From: Symbiodinium natans
Lineage: Eukaryota; Sar; Dinophyceae; Suessiales; Symbiodiniaceae
Assembly (NCBI GenBank): GCA_905221605.1
Contig: CAJNDS010000491.1
Coordinates: forward strand, 250,001-314,000
DNA: 64,000 nt
Direction of reading: 5' to 3'
The notes beneath the pieces were generated by a model, which had not been told where the DNA came from, searched no databases, and saw only the letters and a program-made list of their open reading frames with translations. Position numbers and translations under genes: made by a program. How positions within the stretch are numbered: position 1 is the stretch's first letter; every line of letters starts with the position of its first letter. Below are positions 10,260-24,000 of this stretch, piece after piece.

Positions 10260-13200
10260 AAAAGGGCTCAAGATGTATTAGGGTCCACGATGGTTCAACG
10301 GCTTAGGGTTTCGGGTTTATGGCAGAAACTCGACGTCAGGCGGTGCAGATTCAACTGGGGTTCTACTACATTATATAGAGGTCTATGTTGGTAGTGTACC
10401 TAAACGACATTAAGAATATGCGATAACAGAATCCCAATAGCAAGCCGCAATGGCCAGTGAAATCGGCATGCCATTACATCCTCTTTAGGCTGTGCATCTT
10501 CATGCCTCGCTCGCAGCCCTTCATGCAGCAAGCTGAACGATGCATTTTTGCCAGCGCCCACTTGCTCCAAGGCATTTCTGCTTCATTGCCACCATACACT
10601 GGCACAAATGTCAGGTGTCTACTATACACGGTATGTTGCCGCATCTCCTGGCCTGGCTGCCGGCTGCTGCAATGGCACATCATGTCGCAGCGCATACGCA
10701 ACACCCCTTCCGGCCTGATAGCCAAACACGGCAAAAAAGCAACAAGCACGAGATGGTCTTTAAAACGTGCAACAAACATTGCAACCGCAGCAACACACAA
10801 TGCTGAATCTGATCCTTCCTGCCAGACTGTGGAATCGCCCTGCATCACCGGCCTCCAAAATCTCATGCCTCTCGAATACTGGATTGCTGAAGCCCTCAAC
10901 CCCATCACAACCCTAAGCCGCCAACATGCGCCACTTCCCATCACTTCCCCCAGCCCTGCGACCCCACCTGAAAATCCAGGGCCCTGTGGCGTGCGAGGCT
11001 GCACCGCGCAGGCTGCGCAGGCTCGGGGTCCTCTTCCCAGAGCCAGGTGCTTGAGGCAGGCGCCTGCAGCGGGTCTTTGGCTCCGCACCCCCAAAAAGCA
11101 TGAGAATTCAGGCGAAAGCTCAAGCCACTACAGGCGACGACTCCAAGGCATGATTCAAGTTGGCATCACGCTGTCGTCAGGCAATAAGACCACATGATTG
11201 TGCTTAAACTGTGCAGAGTTCAATGCGCCGGCCACACTGTGGTACGGTTCAGCATGTTTTTCAGGCACAGCAGCAGTAGCATCAGCACATATCAGAATTG
11301 TCCATTGTGTCTCGCTAGAAGTATCAGGACAATTGCTACTGCTGTGATTGTGATTCTCCAAACTGCTCATCATCCTTAATTCTCAAAATAGGGAGGGGGG
11401 CCGCCAACCTGCCCATCCAAACAGCAGAGGAACCTGCCAGGTTCTTCCCAGCACGATCGGCGGACTCTTTGGTCGCAGATCGTCTTCGCCATCTGCCTGC
11501 TTCAGCTTGCGAGACTGTTAGCCACGCATGAACTCCGCGTGAACACCGGGAGGGGGGAGTGTGTTCAAAGGCTGTGTCTGTCCCTTTATGAAGACTCCGA
11601 TCCCACAAAAAGGCCCTCCAAAAGCGACCCCAAACCTGGCAGATGCGGACGCAACAAAAGCAAATGCTAGTGAAAACACCTGCGAGCCAACACGAAAACA
11701 ACCACCTCCTCTAGCTCTTGACCATCTTTTGGCACAAATGATGCAAATTCTGGCTGCAACACCTCCATCTCATCTGACCACACAATGACTTGTCCGCCTG
11801 TGCGATGGAATGCTGGCATCGTTTAACTAAGATGCCTGGATCTAGTGCTACAGGGTTGTCCCCAAAAAGATGGTGACGCAAGTACCGGAGCGAAGGCAAA
11901 AAAAAGGCAACGCTTCACCGAGATGCAGAATCTGCCATCCAGCCTGGTCGACATCGATGCAGCCTTCAGTGTTTCCGCCACCACGGCAAGGTCTACAGGT
12001 TGACATGCAGCTGCTTTGGCTACGGCCGATATTACGGGCCGCTAAGGCAACAATCACATCAAAAGAAGGTCGCCTGAGGTCGCCTGAGCTCCAGGCGGGC
12101 GGAGCGCTGTTTCCAGCGCCCTGCACAAGACTCGTGGCAAAGGCATCACAGTCAGAGAAGATCACAGTCAGATCACACGAGCTCACCCTGCAACACCCTA
12201 CGTCACCCCCCCTTTTATGTCTCAATCCCTCACAGCCGGCCTCAGGGCCTTGTGGTTGGCTCCAGCTTGCTGAAGCGCCTCTGCCGGATCTGCTTGAAAA
12301 ACGCATCTCAGCATCAGACCCCTGTGATCCCTCTGGGGACACGGCGGCCAGCAGCTGCTTCATGCTGCCGTCATCCATATGCCTGTAAAGCATGCAAGTC
12401 GCTTCGACTCACTGAGCATTGCTGAGTCTTATTGCTGAATCATATGATGTCCTACGTCCTACGTAAAGGTGCACATGAACATAACAACACACCTGAGGGC
12501 TGCACTGAAGGCTGTGCACATCGAGCACGTTTCTGCTCCTGGAAGAATCACGAAACTCGCACTTACTGAGCGAGATTCAAGCCTAAGCCACACCCGACAC
12601 CCCATTAATTAAACTAGGCAAAAACAGGTTACTGTCAACACCTCAAAACAGGCTTCTCCTGAACACATGCAGAAGATGCGGCAGATGAGGGCTGACACCT
12701 GCTGGGGTCTTCGACACGCTGCGAAACTCCTGTGATACTTTTCACGGCTTCGTGGGGGGGCCACTCTCAAATCGACGGCTACTGACATCATCTGGCAGAA
12801 GCGCTGCGCCTTGCAGCCACCCGGCCAGCGGAGCAGTGACCGCCATGCACGCCTACCGGGAATCTGTAGGCTTGGGCCTCTTCGTTTCTGAAACACAACT
12901 ACTGCGACTAGCCAAGGCAAACTGCAACAGTTGCTGCTTCCAGCTCTTCCAGCTCTTCCGCTTCTACGACTGTTGGCACGTGCTTCGACAACATACTGCG
13001 ATGGAAGTAACCCAAGATAAGCCAAGAGAGCTGCAGAGTACATGGGAGAGGGCAGACATAACTGTCACTTTGCTCCTGACTTCGCGTCCACAAACTGGCA
13101 CATTTTTAGCTTGGAGAAGTCTTTGCCCAGCCGACCTCACGGCGTCAAGACGGGGTTGTGTGGCTGGAGAGGGGACTCCTTGCATCAAATTTCAAAACTC

Positions 13201-14530
13201 AAAAATGTCTGGCGAGCACAACATACCGTTCCGACAGCTCGTGGCCAAGGATCCGGACATGCAGTTTGTAACGATGGGCATGGTGAAAGACGATGGGCAT
13301 AATTAAAGCTTTTGGATTGCAGAAGGATTGTATGCTCTGGCCAGCCAAATTACACCACTGGCCTTCTGGCCAGGTTGATGCTTTTTGTGCCTTTGGCACA
13401 GAACTGAAGACATGTGCAAACATCATGCTCTCACACTCCGAAACCTGTTGCAGGCAGCAATGATAATATTGCCCCACGTTCGTCAACATCAAGGCTTCTG
13501 TGTAGTGCTTGACCGTTGCATCCTCATGAGATTAGACAGGATCATCGAACCGTTGCTGAGCCTTTCTTGTTGGCATGATGTGCACATGCACGGCATAGTG
13601 CACAAAATGCGCAAAAGCACGCGAAACCCTTGGAAAAGTGCCGCTGTGCCCAGGGAAATCGCACACAGGCCATTCACCAGTCCCACCAACTCGGCCGGTG
13701 GCCCGGTGAAACCCCGCAGAAATACTTGAAGGTTTATGGTACTCATTCACCACTGTACTTATAACCCACTTAGAAGCCCCTTAAGTGCCCTAATCTGGTT
13801 ATAAGTACAGATGCAAGTACACCTCCAAGCAGGGACCACATCACCCTTAAAGACGCACAGGGTCCTCGTCGAGGACGACCGGCAGCTATTGGGCACTGCG
13901 GTTCGCCAGTGCACAGTTGCGCGTACATCCAGCCCCCCAAACTATTTGCGCACAGCGCGTATGTGTGCTCTACGCAGGCAAGGGCTTTGCATTTGCGACG
14001 CATTGATTTATCGCGAGTTTTGACTGAGATACATGGGCTCCTGCCTTCATCTGCCTACTTCTCGGCGCTGGAGCTTTTTTGGGTGGGCTCTTTGGGACTG
14101 GACCACAATGGGCATCGCCCGATTGTGGGGGCTGAAGCTGTAGGTGAGCAACCTTCCGGGATTTAGCTTTGAGGTCAGGTAGTTCAGGTAGTTACAGGCA
14201 ACCCAGCAGGAAGCCCAAGGCTGATGCCTGAACCGAAGAACAGCCGAACTCGCAAAAGCGGAACGGGATCATGCAAGAGTATCAGGGTTGAGGCACGAGT
14301 TCGTTGCGCAACTGTGCAGCACTCAACATGAAATACAGCTTTAAAAATCCGCCTTCTTAGCTCCACGCGGCTCCGGCAGAAGACAGGTAGTGCCCCGTCT
14401 TGAGCTTGGGAGGCTCCTGGCCAAGCTGCGGTTTCGCGGCTTAAACAACCTCCACACGTGCATTCTTGCAAGGAACCCTGCTTCCGTCACACATCTCTAA
14501 GACTCGATTCTAAAGAGGCGCTGTGCTTTT
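10260..14530. other. mostly unassigned; a few exon-like pieces
   Basis: Weak candidates only. On the plus strand at 13204-13308 a frame reads MSGEHNIPFRQLVAKDPDMQ and ends in TAA. On the minus strand around 12330-12385 a frame reads MDDGSMKQLLAAVSPEGS. Neither is joined to another exon. The 200-codon frames at 10457-11197 on both strands overlap each other and have no splice or domain support. The 3' UTR of the gene ending at 14531 should lie here. Confidence 0.3.
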
Positions 14531-16251
14531 TTACAGGATGGCGGGCCTTCTTGGGTCGTTTGTCCACCTGATGCTCTGCAGGTGGATGCACCCGGCTGCC
14601 TCTTTGGTGCGGTTGGTTCGTCTCTTCCTTCGCTGTGTTCCCGTGGTAGGATGACCTGCGCTGGTTTGTAGGACCTGTGGGAATCCGCGGCAGCTCCATG
14701 TGCGCAGCGATTGAGTTGCGGCGCACCGTTGCTGCTTCCTGCCATGAGCATGGAAGGCATGGTCAGGCGCTGCAGAGCCATGCAAGAAGAAAGATACTTG
14801 TACGAGTGCGCAAAGCAGCCAGTCCTGGGCAGCCTTTCGCAGCTCATTGGAGGGCTCGTTGGAAGGCTCGTTCGTTTCATCATCAAACTTGTAAGACTTC
14901 CTGCCAGGACAGCCCTTCTGCTGCTGAATGCTAATGGGGTGATGGACCACGAGCCACTACTGACCATCCTGTTTTCTGGAGAGTCTGGGAGGTCGTCCAT
15001 GTATTGCACTTTCAGAGCCTTGAATCAAGAATGGTGTGACTCCGGTGGTGGGCAAGTGAGAAAGCCGACTCAGCATGTGCCTCCTCATCGAACCGGATCC
15101 TCGGCGGGGACTTGTTCGATGTGGCCTGCGAACTCTGACAAAGCCCAAACGCCAAAGCAACATTGCTCAGCCTCGACCGGCGACGGCGGGAGGTCGTGGG
15201 GCTCTCGCGAGACCACATAGGTGCGATAGGCAATGCAGGCCACGGCCAAGAGGACCAGCATACCACCACCAGCTGCCCCCGCCTCGATAGAAGCTAAGCT
15301 ATCAGCAGCAGTCAAGCTACGTCAGTTCACTATGAGTATCAGCCGCTAGCAGCAACAGAACCAGAATAGGAGAAATGAAACGCAGAAATCAAAGGGCGTA
15401 ACGGAGAAAAAGCACGGAAGAAAGAGGCAGGTCGTACTGCAGAAGCACCATGAAGCACCTCTCCGAAACAAGAACAGCAGCCTCACCGTTACCTGGAAAG
15501 CCGGGGAAGGCAACGCGGAAGCAGGCCAACGCGAAACTGAAACCAGGCTATACGACTGTGCTTGACTTGTTGAGTCTTGTGTGCAGTGTTCAGGCTCAGA
15601 TGGCATTTTTCCGCTCAAGGCTACCGTGCGGCCTAAAATCGAGGCTCTACAGTTTAATTGAGCGCATCTCCGTCTCTGGCAAGCCCTTTGAAACTGGGGA
15701 GCCAAACGGGGTCGGACAGGTGGGGTGGAATCTTTCAAACCCTATCCCCAACCTTTCCATGCTACATCCACGCACTGGTTCGCATAGCAACTCCGCCTGT
15801 TTCCCTGTAACGGCTGCAAAGGCTTCCCCGTACCGCCCGCTGCTTTTCCGCAAGCATTCTGTGTTACGTTCCCTTGTTTCGACTACGAATGCTTCCTTGT
15901 TTGGGGGTTTCCTCTAGGAGCAATAGCTGGAATAGGAGGAAGAAAATAGGTCGTACAACAACTACGCTATGTGAGCCTCTTTAGAATCACATCGATGACC
16001 TCTTATGCTGCGAGTCCCGAGAGTGGCTTCATCCAAGTCGCTACGACCGCGGTGGAGGGGCCAGTGTTCCCAAGAGCATCAACGATCACGACATCATCAT
16101 GGTTGCCTTTGAGGCATCAGATGTGCGAGGGCGACATCAAACAAGAAATGTGGCCAAGGGGCCGTCAGTCTTGAACTTGTAGACACCCGCGGCGAGCCCT
16201 TCGAAAAGCTGATTTCCGTAGTCCACGATGGACCCGGCAGCAATGGTGATC
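14531..16251 (-). CDS. single-pass membrane protein gene, 3' part
   Basis: Seven 3' exons are all in phase: 15282-15172, 15125-15081 (ATSNKSPPRIRFDEE), 15018-14969 (ALKVQYMDDLPDSPEN), 14900-14834 (KSYKFDDETNEPSNEPSNEL), 14738-14675 (EAATVRRNSIAAHMELPRIP), 14655-14600 (HPTTGTQRRKRRTNRTKE) and 14575-14531 (SIRWTNDPRRPAIL, stop TAA). Exon 15282-15172 holds one transmembrane helix (GGGMLVLLAVACIAYRTYVV); the acidic then basic part after it should be the cytoplasmic tail. Donors are GC (four), GA and GT. Farther 5' two phased exons, 16251-16163 and 16106-16045, read AAGSIVDYGNQLFEGLAAGV, YKFKTDG and then DDVVIVDALGNTGPSTAV, which resembles extracellular beta-sandwich modules of the PKD/REJ kind (weak inference). 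The link between 16045 and 15282 was not found, so these may be two genes. Confidence 0.6.
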
Positions 16252-17540
16252 CTCAGAAGTGATCTCATGCGCCGTTGAAATCCACAACAAAAATGTCCGG
16301 GCAACAGGCAATGCCGCCTAGTCCAGGTCAATGACTTGGCTGACACCGAGCTGCTCGTAGAATCTCCCAGGCTGCAACTTGCCTGCAAAGGCAAGGCAGA
16401 TGCTACCACTGGCGGCAGTCATGCACAACTGGACATGGCTCGTGATGAAAGGTCAAGGACAACAGCGGCAAGGGCTCAATGCGGAGGAGGCATGAACAAA
16501 CTGTTGACATGAGCATGACCCGTGAAACAAAATTTCAGCATGCCTTATACAGCTCGCCTCCGAAATCGGCATCATGTTTCATTCTCAGTATGAAACCCCA
16601 AACTCTTGCTCAAGTCAACTGTAGTTAGTGTGAATTTTTTGATGCCCCCCAATCACAAACCACAGAAACTTTCTCTTACGACTTGACATTCATGGCGAAA
16701 AAATGTATAAAGACAGTTCGCGTCTGTGAGATTTTTGTCCACACCGCGTTTGGCTCATCAGCTTCAAACTACAGCCCTCAAGAGGGAGCTGTTATGAACA
16801 CAAAGAACATTTACTAGGAAGTTGTCGGGAATTGAACCAGGCGCCAAGGTTTCAGTGAGACTGTCACGGCTGTGTCGAAAGTACATGAAACAAAAGCTCA
16901 GCGCTGAATGGCGCTGAATATTTAGTTTTCTTTGTTGCAGCCCTGACCCATTACAGTGGGGGCCTGTTGCAGAGGGCTCACCGACTGTTCAAAGAGGTTC
17001 CCTATGCAGGCCTCGCACGTCCAGCCTGACCACACGCTCGTTGACGCTATCCAGGCCGATTGGCACAGGCGCGTCCAGCGGCTCCCCGAACAAGTCCACG
17101 AGCCGGATTTCAGCGCTGAAGCTTTCTGTCTGCCGGACCCTGTGTCAGCTTCGGATGTGAGCAAGCTGTGCAGCTGACGAGATCTGTCAGAACTATCTGC
17201 GCCACAGCAGGTCTACTTAAAAAGTCACAGACACAAGGCCTCTCATTGAAGGTTATGCTCACCGTCCTTAGCAAATTTCAGTACCGCATCGGCCCTTTGC
17301 TTTGAGCCAAGCAAAAACAGAAACACGGCACTGTAGATTCCCTCACGAAGTCTTTGTCAAGGTGCTTTTGTGCGGTCAACCTTGGCGTGGGGATACGGGA
17401 GGATAGCGCAGGGCTACGATATAGAGTCAAGCCCATCACCATCTGAACCCTAAACCCTAAACCCTAATGTTATTCATTCAGCCAAGCAGCACTCCTCCAG
17501 CTCCAGCAGAGGGTAAGAAGGATAAGATCATCGGAGGCAC
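16252..17540. other. exon-like pieces and unassigned sequence
   Basis: Minus strand near 16320-16390 reads KLQPGRFYEQLGVSQVIDLD after acceptor tttgcag, and just downstream GIACCPDIFVVDFNGA in another frame. Both look coding, but the link between them breaks at a TAG, so a frameshift or missed intron is possible. A TTTAGGG-type tract (as CCCTAAA) lies at 17444-17467. The remaining bases show nothing clear. Confidence 0.35.
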
Positions 17541-17720
17541 AGAGTCCTTCATCTTGAACATGTAGGAGCCAAACTCGATGGGTTGCGAAGGCAAGCCATC
17601 CACGTTGGTGACGACGCCCTCTCCGGCCAACAAAGTGCAGGATGTTGATTCGGCGACAGGGACTGTTCCAGACGCCACTTTGAGTACGTTGCCTGCGACC
17701 TCAAGCCCTTCGCCCGGAAC
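17541..17720 (-). CDS. candidate exon of exactly 60 codons
   Basis: Bounded by acceptor cgtgcgag and donor GTGCCT and open for 60 codons in phase 0 at both ends. It reads EVAGNVLKVASGTVPVAES, CTLLAGEGVVTNVDGLPS and EFGSYMFKMKD. The G-x-Y-x-FK pattern after a Gly/Val-rich strand resembles the exon at 16163-16251 (GVYKFKTDG), so it may code for a related extracellular module of the same gene. Confidence 0.45.
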
Positions 17721-20700
17721 CTCGCACGAAGAGCAGGATGGGAGATGCAAGAATGCTCAAGGCGCAGAACGATCCACGGAAAGAACTGAGAGAGGCACCG
17801 TGTACTCCAATAGAGTGACAGAGGTCCTGGTAAAGCACCAGGTTTCTGCACTTCTATCAGCCCTTCTACGCTGAGCGCAACCCTAGCTTCCAGGCGTCTC
17901 GACAAAGCAACGCTACATCCACCAGCCTGGAATTTCAAGGACACCCCCAACCGCAACTCCAACCTCCTGAAACTATCAAAACCCCTTCATCCGGATCTTA
18001 AGCACCCTGTCCGAGTCGGCTCCCTTCCCGCGGTGCCGCAGATGAACTGAACGGCACCGCGCGCTGCGCGAAGCGGGCCCAGTTGCGTGTTGAAAGAGAT
18101 TTCCTTACTGGGCACAGGAGCTGTAAGATTAACGTGTAGCTCGCGGCTTTCCCGGAGAATCTAGTTCTGATAAGGAATACTGCGCGGCAATCAATGGCAT
18201 TGTTGAGATGATGTAGGTTTTGGGATCTGGGCCGTTCCGGGTCGACAGGGTGGATTGGGAGAGAAATGGAGAGAACCTTCACCAAAAGGTGCTGGGGATG
18301 CTGGCAAGACTGAAGCGACGCTGACTTCCGAACTCGGGTTTGCTGGAGTTTGGGATGGTCTGGGCGAGCGTCGATGATGGACAGGTCGCCCTCCCGTGGC
18401 AGGGCGAAGATGGTCCTTGGCTGTCCAGAAGAACTGCGAAGAATTGCGAAGAACGGCAAGATCAGCCCCCGGCACACTCCCGCAACCTCCTACAACAAGC
18501 TGCAGTTCAGCAACCCCAACAGAAAAAAAAACTCTGAAAGCCCTCAACACTCCGAATCCCCTCAAGACACCCTAAACTCGAACAAAATGGAAAGCCTGCA
18601 CTTTGTCAACCTCGTGTCTTCGGGGCGAAGTCCACTGCACGGGGCCGGGCCGCTTGGCACGTGTCCTGCAGGTTTGCTTTTCGGGGGGAACTCTTCCAAG
18701 GAGGCTCCTACTTGACTCTTGAAGAGGTTTTGAGGGGACATGGGGACATCTTAGGGGCGGAGTGGAGCTACTGGTTAATGATGCGCTCACGGGCAGATCT
18801 TCACATCAAGAAACTTTGCTTGCACAGGCCGACTGCCAAAAGAGAAAGAAGAAAAAAAGAGTTTGGCAATCCTGCAGCACGCAGGCGCTGCAGGGAATGT
18901 TGCTCGGGCCACCCCCAGCAGGTTTGCATTCTTCATTCCTCAAATCCACGGGTGGTTGTGGCGACAGTCGTGTCAAAAGTGCCGTGTTTCAAGAAATGCC
19001 TTAAATGCCTTAACCTCTCACTGTAATGGTCGGAGCGTCTCCCACAAACAACTGATCGATAAGGCTGCACAAGTGCACGCGAAGGTGGCAGAGCTGCATT
19101 GCGGCGGGCATTCAGGTTGGTTCGAGCACGCACCACAGCTGACAGGCGTCCCGGTATCGCCTGGACAAACAGTCAGACTTGGTTCTGAATAGGTTTGGGG
19201 TCTCTTGTTGAAAGAGATTTGGGATCTCTTTTTCTCCTTGGCAGTTGGGGGTACCAAAAGGCCGCGAAAACTGACCCTGCAGTGGAACTTGTCAGTTCAA
19301 AGGAGCCATCGGAGATAGTCATGCAAGCGGTAGAACCATCCTTGGGCCATGCACACAGATGGCATAGATCTTCTAGACTGCTGAAGCCGTATTGATGTCC
19401 AAAGTCACGAAAGCTCATACTTAGCAACAGCGACCGCAAAAAAAAAAAAAAAAAAAAACGTAACAATAGCCGCCATCGTCAGAACAATCAAAGAACCATT
19501 GACCTCATGATAACACTTGCAAAAAGCTATTACACTAGTCACCAAGAAAAACTGAGAAGTGACAGAGACCGGGAGCTGGCAAGGCTGGCAAGATCTGGCA
19601 AGGCAAGCGGCTGCTTGCTGCCGCCAGCCGCAGCCCTGCAGCGCAGCACAGAAGCACCTGTCGGAGGCTTAGGCTTTTTAGGCTGTAGGGGTTCTGTTCG
19701 AGAGTCTCTTGGTGTTAACTGATACTACTAGCTGGGTTGTGTTGCTCTTAGCCGTCACTACTACTTGTTCCATGAGTTCTTGATAGATGGGAATGAGCCG
19801 AACTTCGAGGTGCTGAAGGCTAGGCTACAGCATTCCGAGTGCACGTTCTCTATAACTCCATAACATCTAGAGAAGTGAGAGTGATAGTCGATCGACTGCC
19901 AACGTAGGGTAAAAATGGCCCCGGCTGGGTCTGAGGGAGGTGGGGTGAAAGGACCGTGATCTCAAAATATGGCCTTTTAAGCCCGTATAAGGCATCAAGG
20001 CTTCAATAGTTTACGGCTTGATACAGGAACGAAGCCCCTGTACGCCCCCCCCCCTCCCTTTCACCCCCAAGCCCCTATGATAATCAGAACCCATGTTGCC
20101 CCTGGGCAGCCCTCCCCATGACTGGGTCCTCGTTTCTACTTTGTGCGCAGCATTAGAAGGCAGCCTCTCCGAGTAGCTTTCGAGGATCATGAACGTTATG
20201 CTGTGCGGAATACGGGTATTGTCATCGTTGAACCGTTTTTTTTTTGTGTCATTGCAGCAGGTTGTTGGGCCGATCATGTTGGCTTTTTGGGTGCTGGGGG
20301 AAGTCATGGCTTCTGGCAAGCCGTTCTACTGTCAGTCTAAGAGTCCAAGGTTGAAGCTTTGGAGGCTCAGGACTACGGAGTCGCAAAGGCGAAACACTTC
20401 AAGACCCCCCCACCCCTCATCATAAACCACACAGGCGAGAAGCATGGCTAACTTTGAAGAAGAAAGACGTCAGAAAGGCCGGAAAAACACCGGAACTGCA
20501 TCATAAACACAAACATCACGACGACCTATACAGTTGCTCCACAACCACGCGAGGCAAACTCAAAGATGCAACTTCCAAAGCCCAAAAAAAAAAGCCCCAA
20601 AAGCTCCACGGGGCACGCAGAATTCGCCAGCATGCAACGATCTGTCAGCTGGCCCCTCGGTGCGACACAACGGTAAGCTTTTTCAGGTTTCTTCACCGCC

Positions 20701-20831
20701 TGGGAGCAGATCTGGGCTTTCGGGACGGGCTTTGGTCTGTCGAGTCTATCGTCATGTCGCTGCTATGCTTGGGATGGTTTTCAATGTTTTCAGTCCTGAT
20801 GCTTGTGTAGTGGACCCCTGCCCTCAACCTT
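17721..20831. other. no supported gene; simple sequence
   Basis: One weak minus-strand candidate near 18315-18420 reads PRTIFALPREGDLSIIDARP after acceptor ggacag. A 22-base A-run is at 19438-19459. A C-run is near 20047. Nothing else is supportable. Confidence 0.3.
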
Positions 20832-21029
20832 AACAGGTGCATTCCTTCTTTGATGCTCGGACCCGGGGACGCTGAGGATAGCTGAGGCACACTACATTGT
20901 TGGAGTTGCCCGTGGAGTATCCAGGGACCCAGGATCCGCCCTCAGCGGTGGCTGGCTCCGTCAAGCTGGGCGCGTAGTACACCTGGCATGACCCCTGAAT
21001 GCCGACTTCCTGCACACGCACATGCGCAC
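20832..21029 (-). CDS. candidate exon, Cys/Gly/Ser-rich
   Basis: After acceptor gatatcag, or tgtgcag inside it, a minus-strand frame reads EVGIQGSCQVYYAPSLTEPA, EGGSWVPGYSTGNSNNVV and CLSYPQRPRV. It ends at a TAA that overlaps a possible donor GTTAAG, so it is either a last or an internal exon. Composition suggests a secreted or extracellular segment. Family not recognised. Confidence 0.35.
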
Positions 21030-24000
21030 CTGATATCGCTGACAGGCAAGACGTAGATGGACAGGTCAGCTGGTGCCCGCGATTCCCTCTCTACATCCCC
21101 GCTCTAGAAACCCCTCCTGTTTTCTGAGTTTTCGGGGTTCTTAACCTACCCGGGTACGGGCAAGAAAGTCCGTTTTCCAACCTGTTCTGGGAGTTTTTGC
21201 GCCAGCCGACAGAGTTGAAAAAAATCTTTGGAATCTGCATGCCCGTGGGGACCGACCCGAAAACCATTAACCCGAAAACAACCTCTGCCCGATCTGCCGG
21301 CTACGGACGAATTCACCACCTGGTCCCACACCATACACACATTGGCGTGCATCCTGCATGGCATCTTCAAAATCCCACATCCATCCTAATCCAAGAAAAC
21401 CCTTCCCTACAGTGCGAGGAACCTCCCATCCGGAAGCGTAGGTCGAACAAGCCATGTTCGAATTCGACTCGCTCAGCTGGTTTCCCAGCCTTCCAAAGCT
21501 CACAGTCATGACAACACATTCTGAACAGATGTATATGTGCATAGTCTGCTTTTTGCTGCAGGTATCTCGCTTGCAGCTCAACACGTGTCTTGTTGGAGGG
21601 TTTCTGGTTGAAAGTTCAACTTAAGAAAAAAAGCTGAGCATCGCTTGAGCGCGGTTGAGACTACGCATCAGGTTATAGGGCAAGGGCAACCATGCTTTTA
21701 GAAGATGAAGAAGCGGAAACAGGCCACTTCGTGCCCAGAGGTCTCTGAAGATTGTTTTTCACTTGTTTCTGTTTGGACAGTACAATCTTGTGGCATGTGT
21801 TACGGCTGATTTTTGAGGCTTCAGACTGCAAGAACACCGTCTGGTCACAAGAAAACCAAAGCACAGATGCTGTATTGTCCTGAAACAACAAAAACATAGT
21901 CTTCGGGAACCTCCACGCCTACACGTGCTGCGAGGTCTCTGAAGATTGGTGTGTTTTTGTTTTTCGCGTTTTCTGCATCCAAAGCGGCCGCTCGGCACTG
22001 GCAAATACACACGTTACCGGACAATGCCTGATGCTCAACAGCTGCTCAGACCATTCAAGAAATGCATGACTGAACCTGCAGGGTTGTAGGGGGCTCGAGG
22101 GTTCGCCGTGTCCGTCGGCCATATCCAGACCTACCCCGTCGCAAACGTTCCGTCTGTCTTGGGACAGTACAAAACATACTGCATTCCCACAAAACACCTT
22201 TCTTTTTAAAGAACACATAAGCAACATGCTGTACTGTCCCAAAACAGCACAGAAACCAAGCTTCGGACTTGACAGCACGTTGGAGGCCGGTACTATGCTT
22301 TAACAAATCAAAAAGGGGTTCAAGCTGCAAGCAATCTCCTATGTTAACTCAACGTAATCTAAAAAAGTTGAAATTAGACCACGCTTGTACAAAATCATAT
22401 TGGGGACGTCGGTTGTCCCACTAACTGTCCTTCATTCTCCACATATCTTCGGCCTTTCAAGCTTGTTGCATTCTCCTGCAATGTTACCAGTTTTTTTACA
22501 CAGCACAACATATTCAAACATGTTTTGGGTTGCACGCCAGTTTTTTAACAACGAGTCGCACAAGGAGACCCTGACTACAAAATGAAAAACTAACCTCTGG
22601 GTATTTGCATTTGGCACGGCGGTAGTCCCAACAGCTATTCTCATTCTCTTCCAACATTGTCAGCAGTTCAAGCTTAAACTTGAAGGAGTGAGTATCAAAC
22701 GAACTAGTGAGTGAGTGAGTAAGCGACTAGCTGCACACCAGGGTACTAAGCCATGCAAGCAACGTCGCCTCTGCGTTGGGCTGTCCCCGGCCACGTGCTA
22801 ATGTTGCTCAGCATGCTTCTCCACAGATCCCTCCACGGATACTGGGTGCATCTAGCCCTTATAGATACAAAGCAACAAGAACTAGCCTCGTCAGAATAAT
22901 TGTTTGGAGCAGCGGGCGTGCAAGTAGCTGTCCTCCATTCTCTCTCAAATTTCTCGGCTATTCCAAGCATACCACGTTGAAAGTATAGTGGGCCTCCAGT
23001 TGTGTTCTGCACAGTAGTTGAATGATTTGCATTTTTAAACTTAGAGCGGGACCTACTGTGCTTAAGTGCATTTTTCTCGAAGAAATAAGTCGCACGTGCC
23101 AAGGCATTTCGCAACAGTACGAGTATTAGCATAAAAACCAACATCTCCGGCTTGGGTGTGGTGTGCACCCAAACCATCAACAAGTTCTACTTCTCTGTCT
23201 CCCCTGCCGCGTGTGTCCTTCTGCAAATCTGTGTTCCATGAGCGGACCTCAAACAACCATTGGTTCAAAACACGTGTTCAAAAGCAAAAAAGGTGCTTGG
23301 TGTCTGGAGCTGATATTGGGAAATTCGTTTCGCTTGGCTGCGCCCTTGCCGGATTTTGACCTCTGTACATGGGTCAACTGCAACCTTTGCGCACATCGAT
23401 AAGAGCTTCCGAAGTGTGAAGTGTGAACATCAGCGAAAGTTCTTGGATTCAATACCCGTACAGGAGTCAGCTGGATAACCCGGCGCAGCACCATCTGTCC
23501 AAAGATTTGGCTTAACATTTTCGACCAAGCGTCATCCAAACGGGCTTCACGGCGCAAGTGACTCGCCACAGCCGAAGGTACATGTCTGACATGATGCTGG
23601 TGTCCATGATTCGAGACCTGAGTTTGGCGGATAGAGGTGCTTAACAAAACTGCTCCGGCGCTGATACGGATGCCAGGGCACAATTGGTTCTGCATCATGT
23701 TGCGAAACAGAGGCTTCCTTGGAACCATAGATCAGGTACAAGACAATCTGACCGACAATCTTTATACATTACTTTTTTAACACCTGATAACATGACTGCT
23801 CAATACTCTTTGCAATAGATCGAGCTCTGCCGAAGGCTCTTGTCTGGTCCGGACAGAGGAAACGGAGGGGCAAATCCGCCAGCCGCTGCCTCCACCAGTG
23901 TCATGGCACAGTCGCCACCTGTTCAGCCAATCTCTCAACAGGGATTTTTTTTTACAACCCCAATGACCTCTTTTAGATGTCTAGCGCTTGCCCAGTCGGT

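Noticed and set aside
10457-11197. 246-codon plus frame opposite a 206-codon minus frame
   Set aside because: Both strands are open over the same bases and neither shows a domain, codon bias or splice signals.
14711-15220. 169-codon plus frame with a hydrophobic stretch
   Set aside because: Antisense to seven phased minus-strand exons of the membrane-protein gene.
16815-16865. tRNA-like T-arm (GGTTCAATTCC on the minus strand)
   Set aside because: The stem does not pair and no acceptor, D or anticodon arm can be drawn around it.
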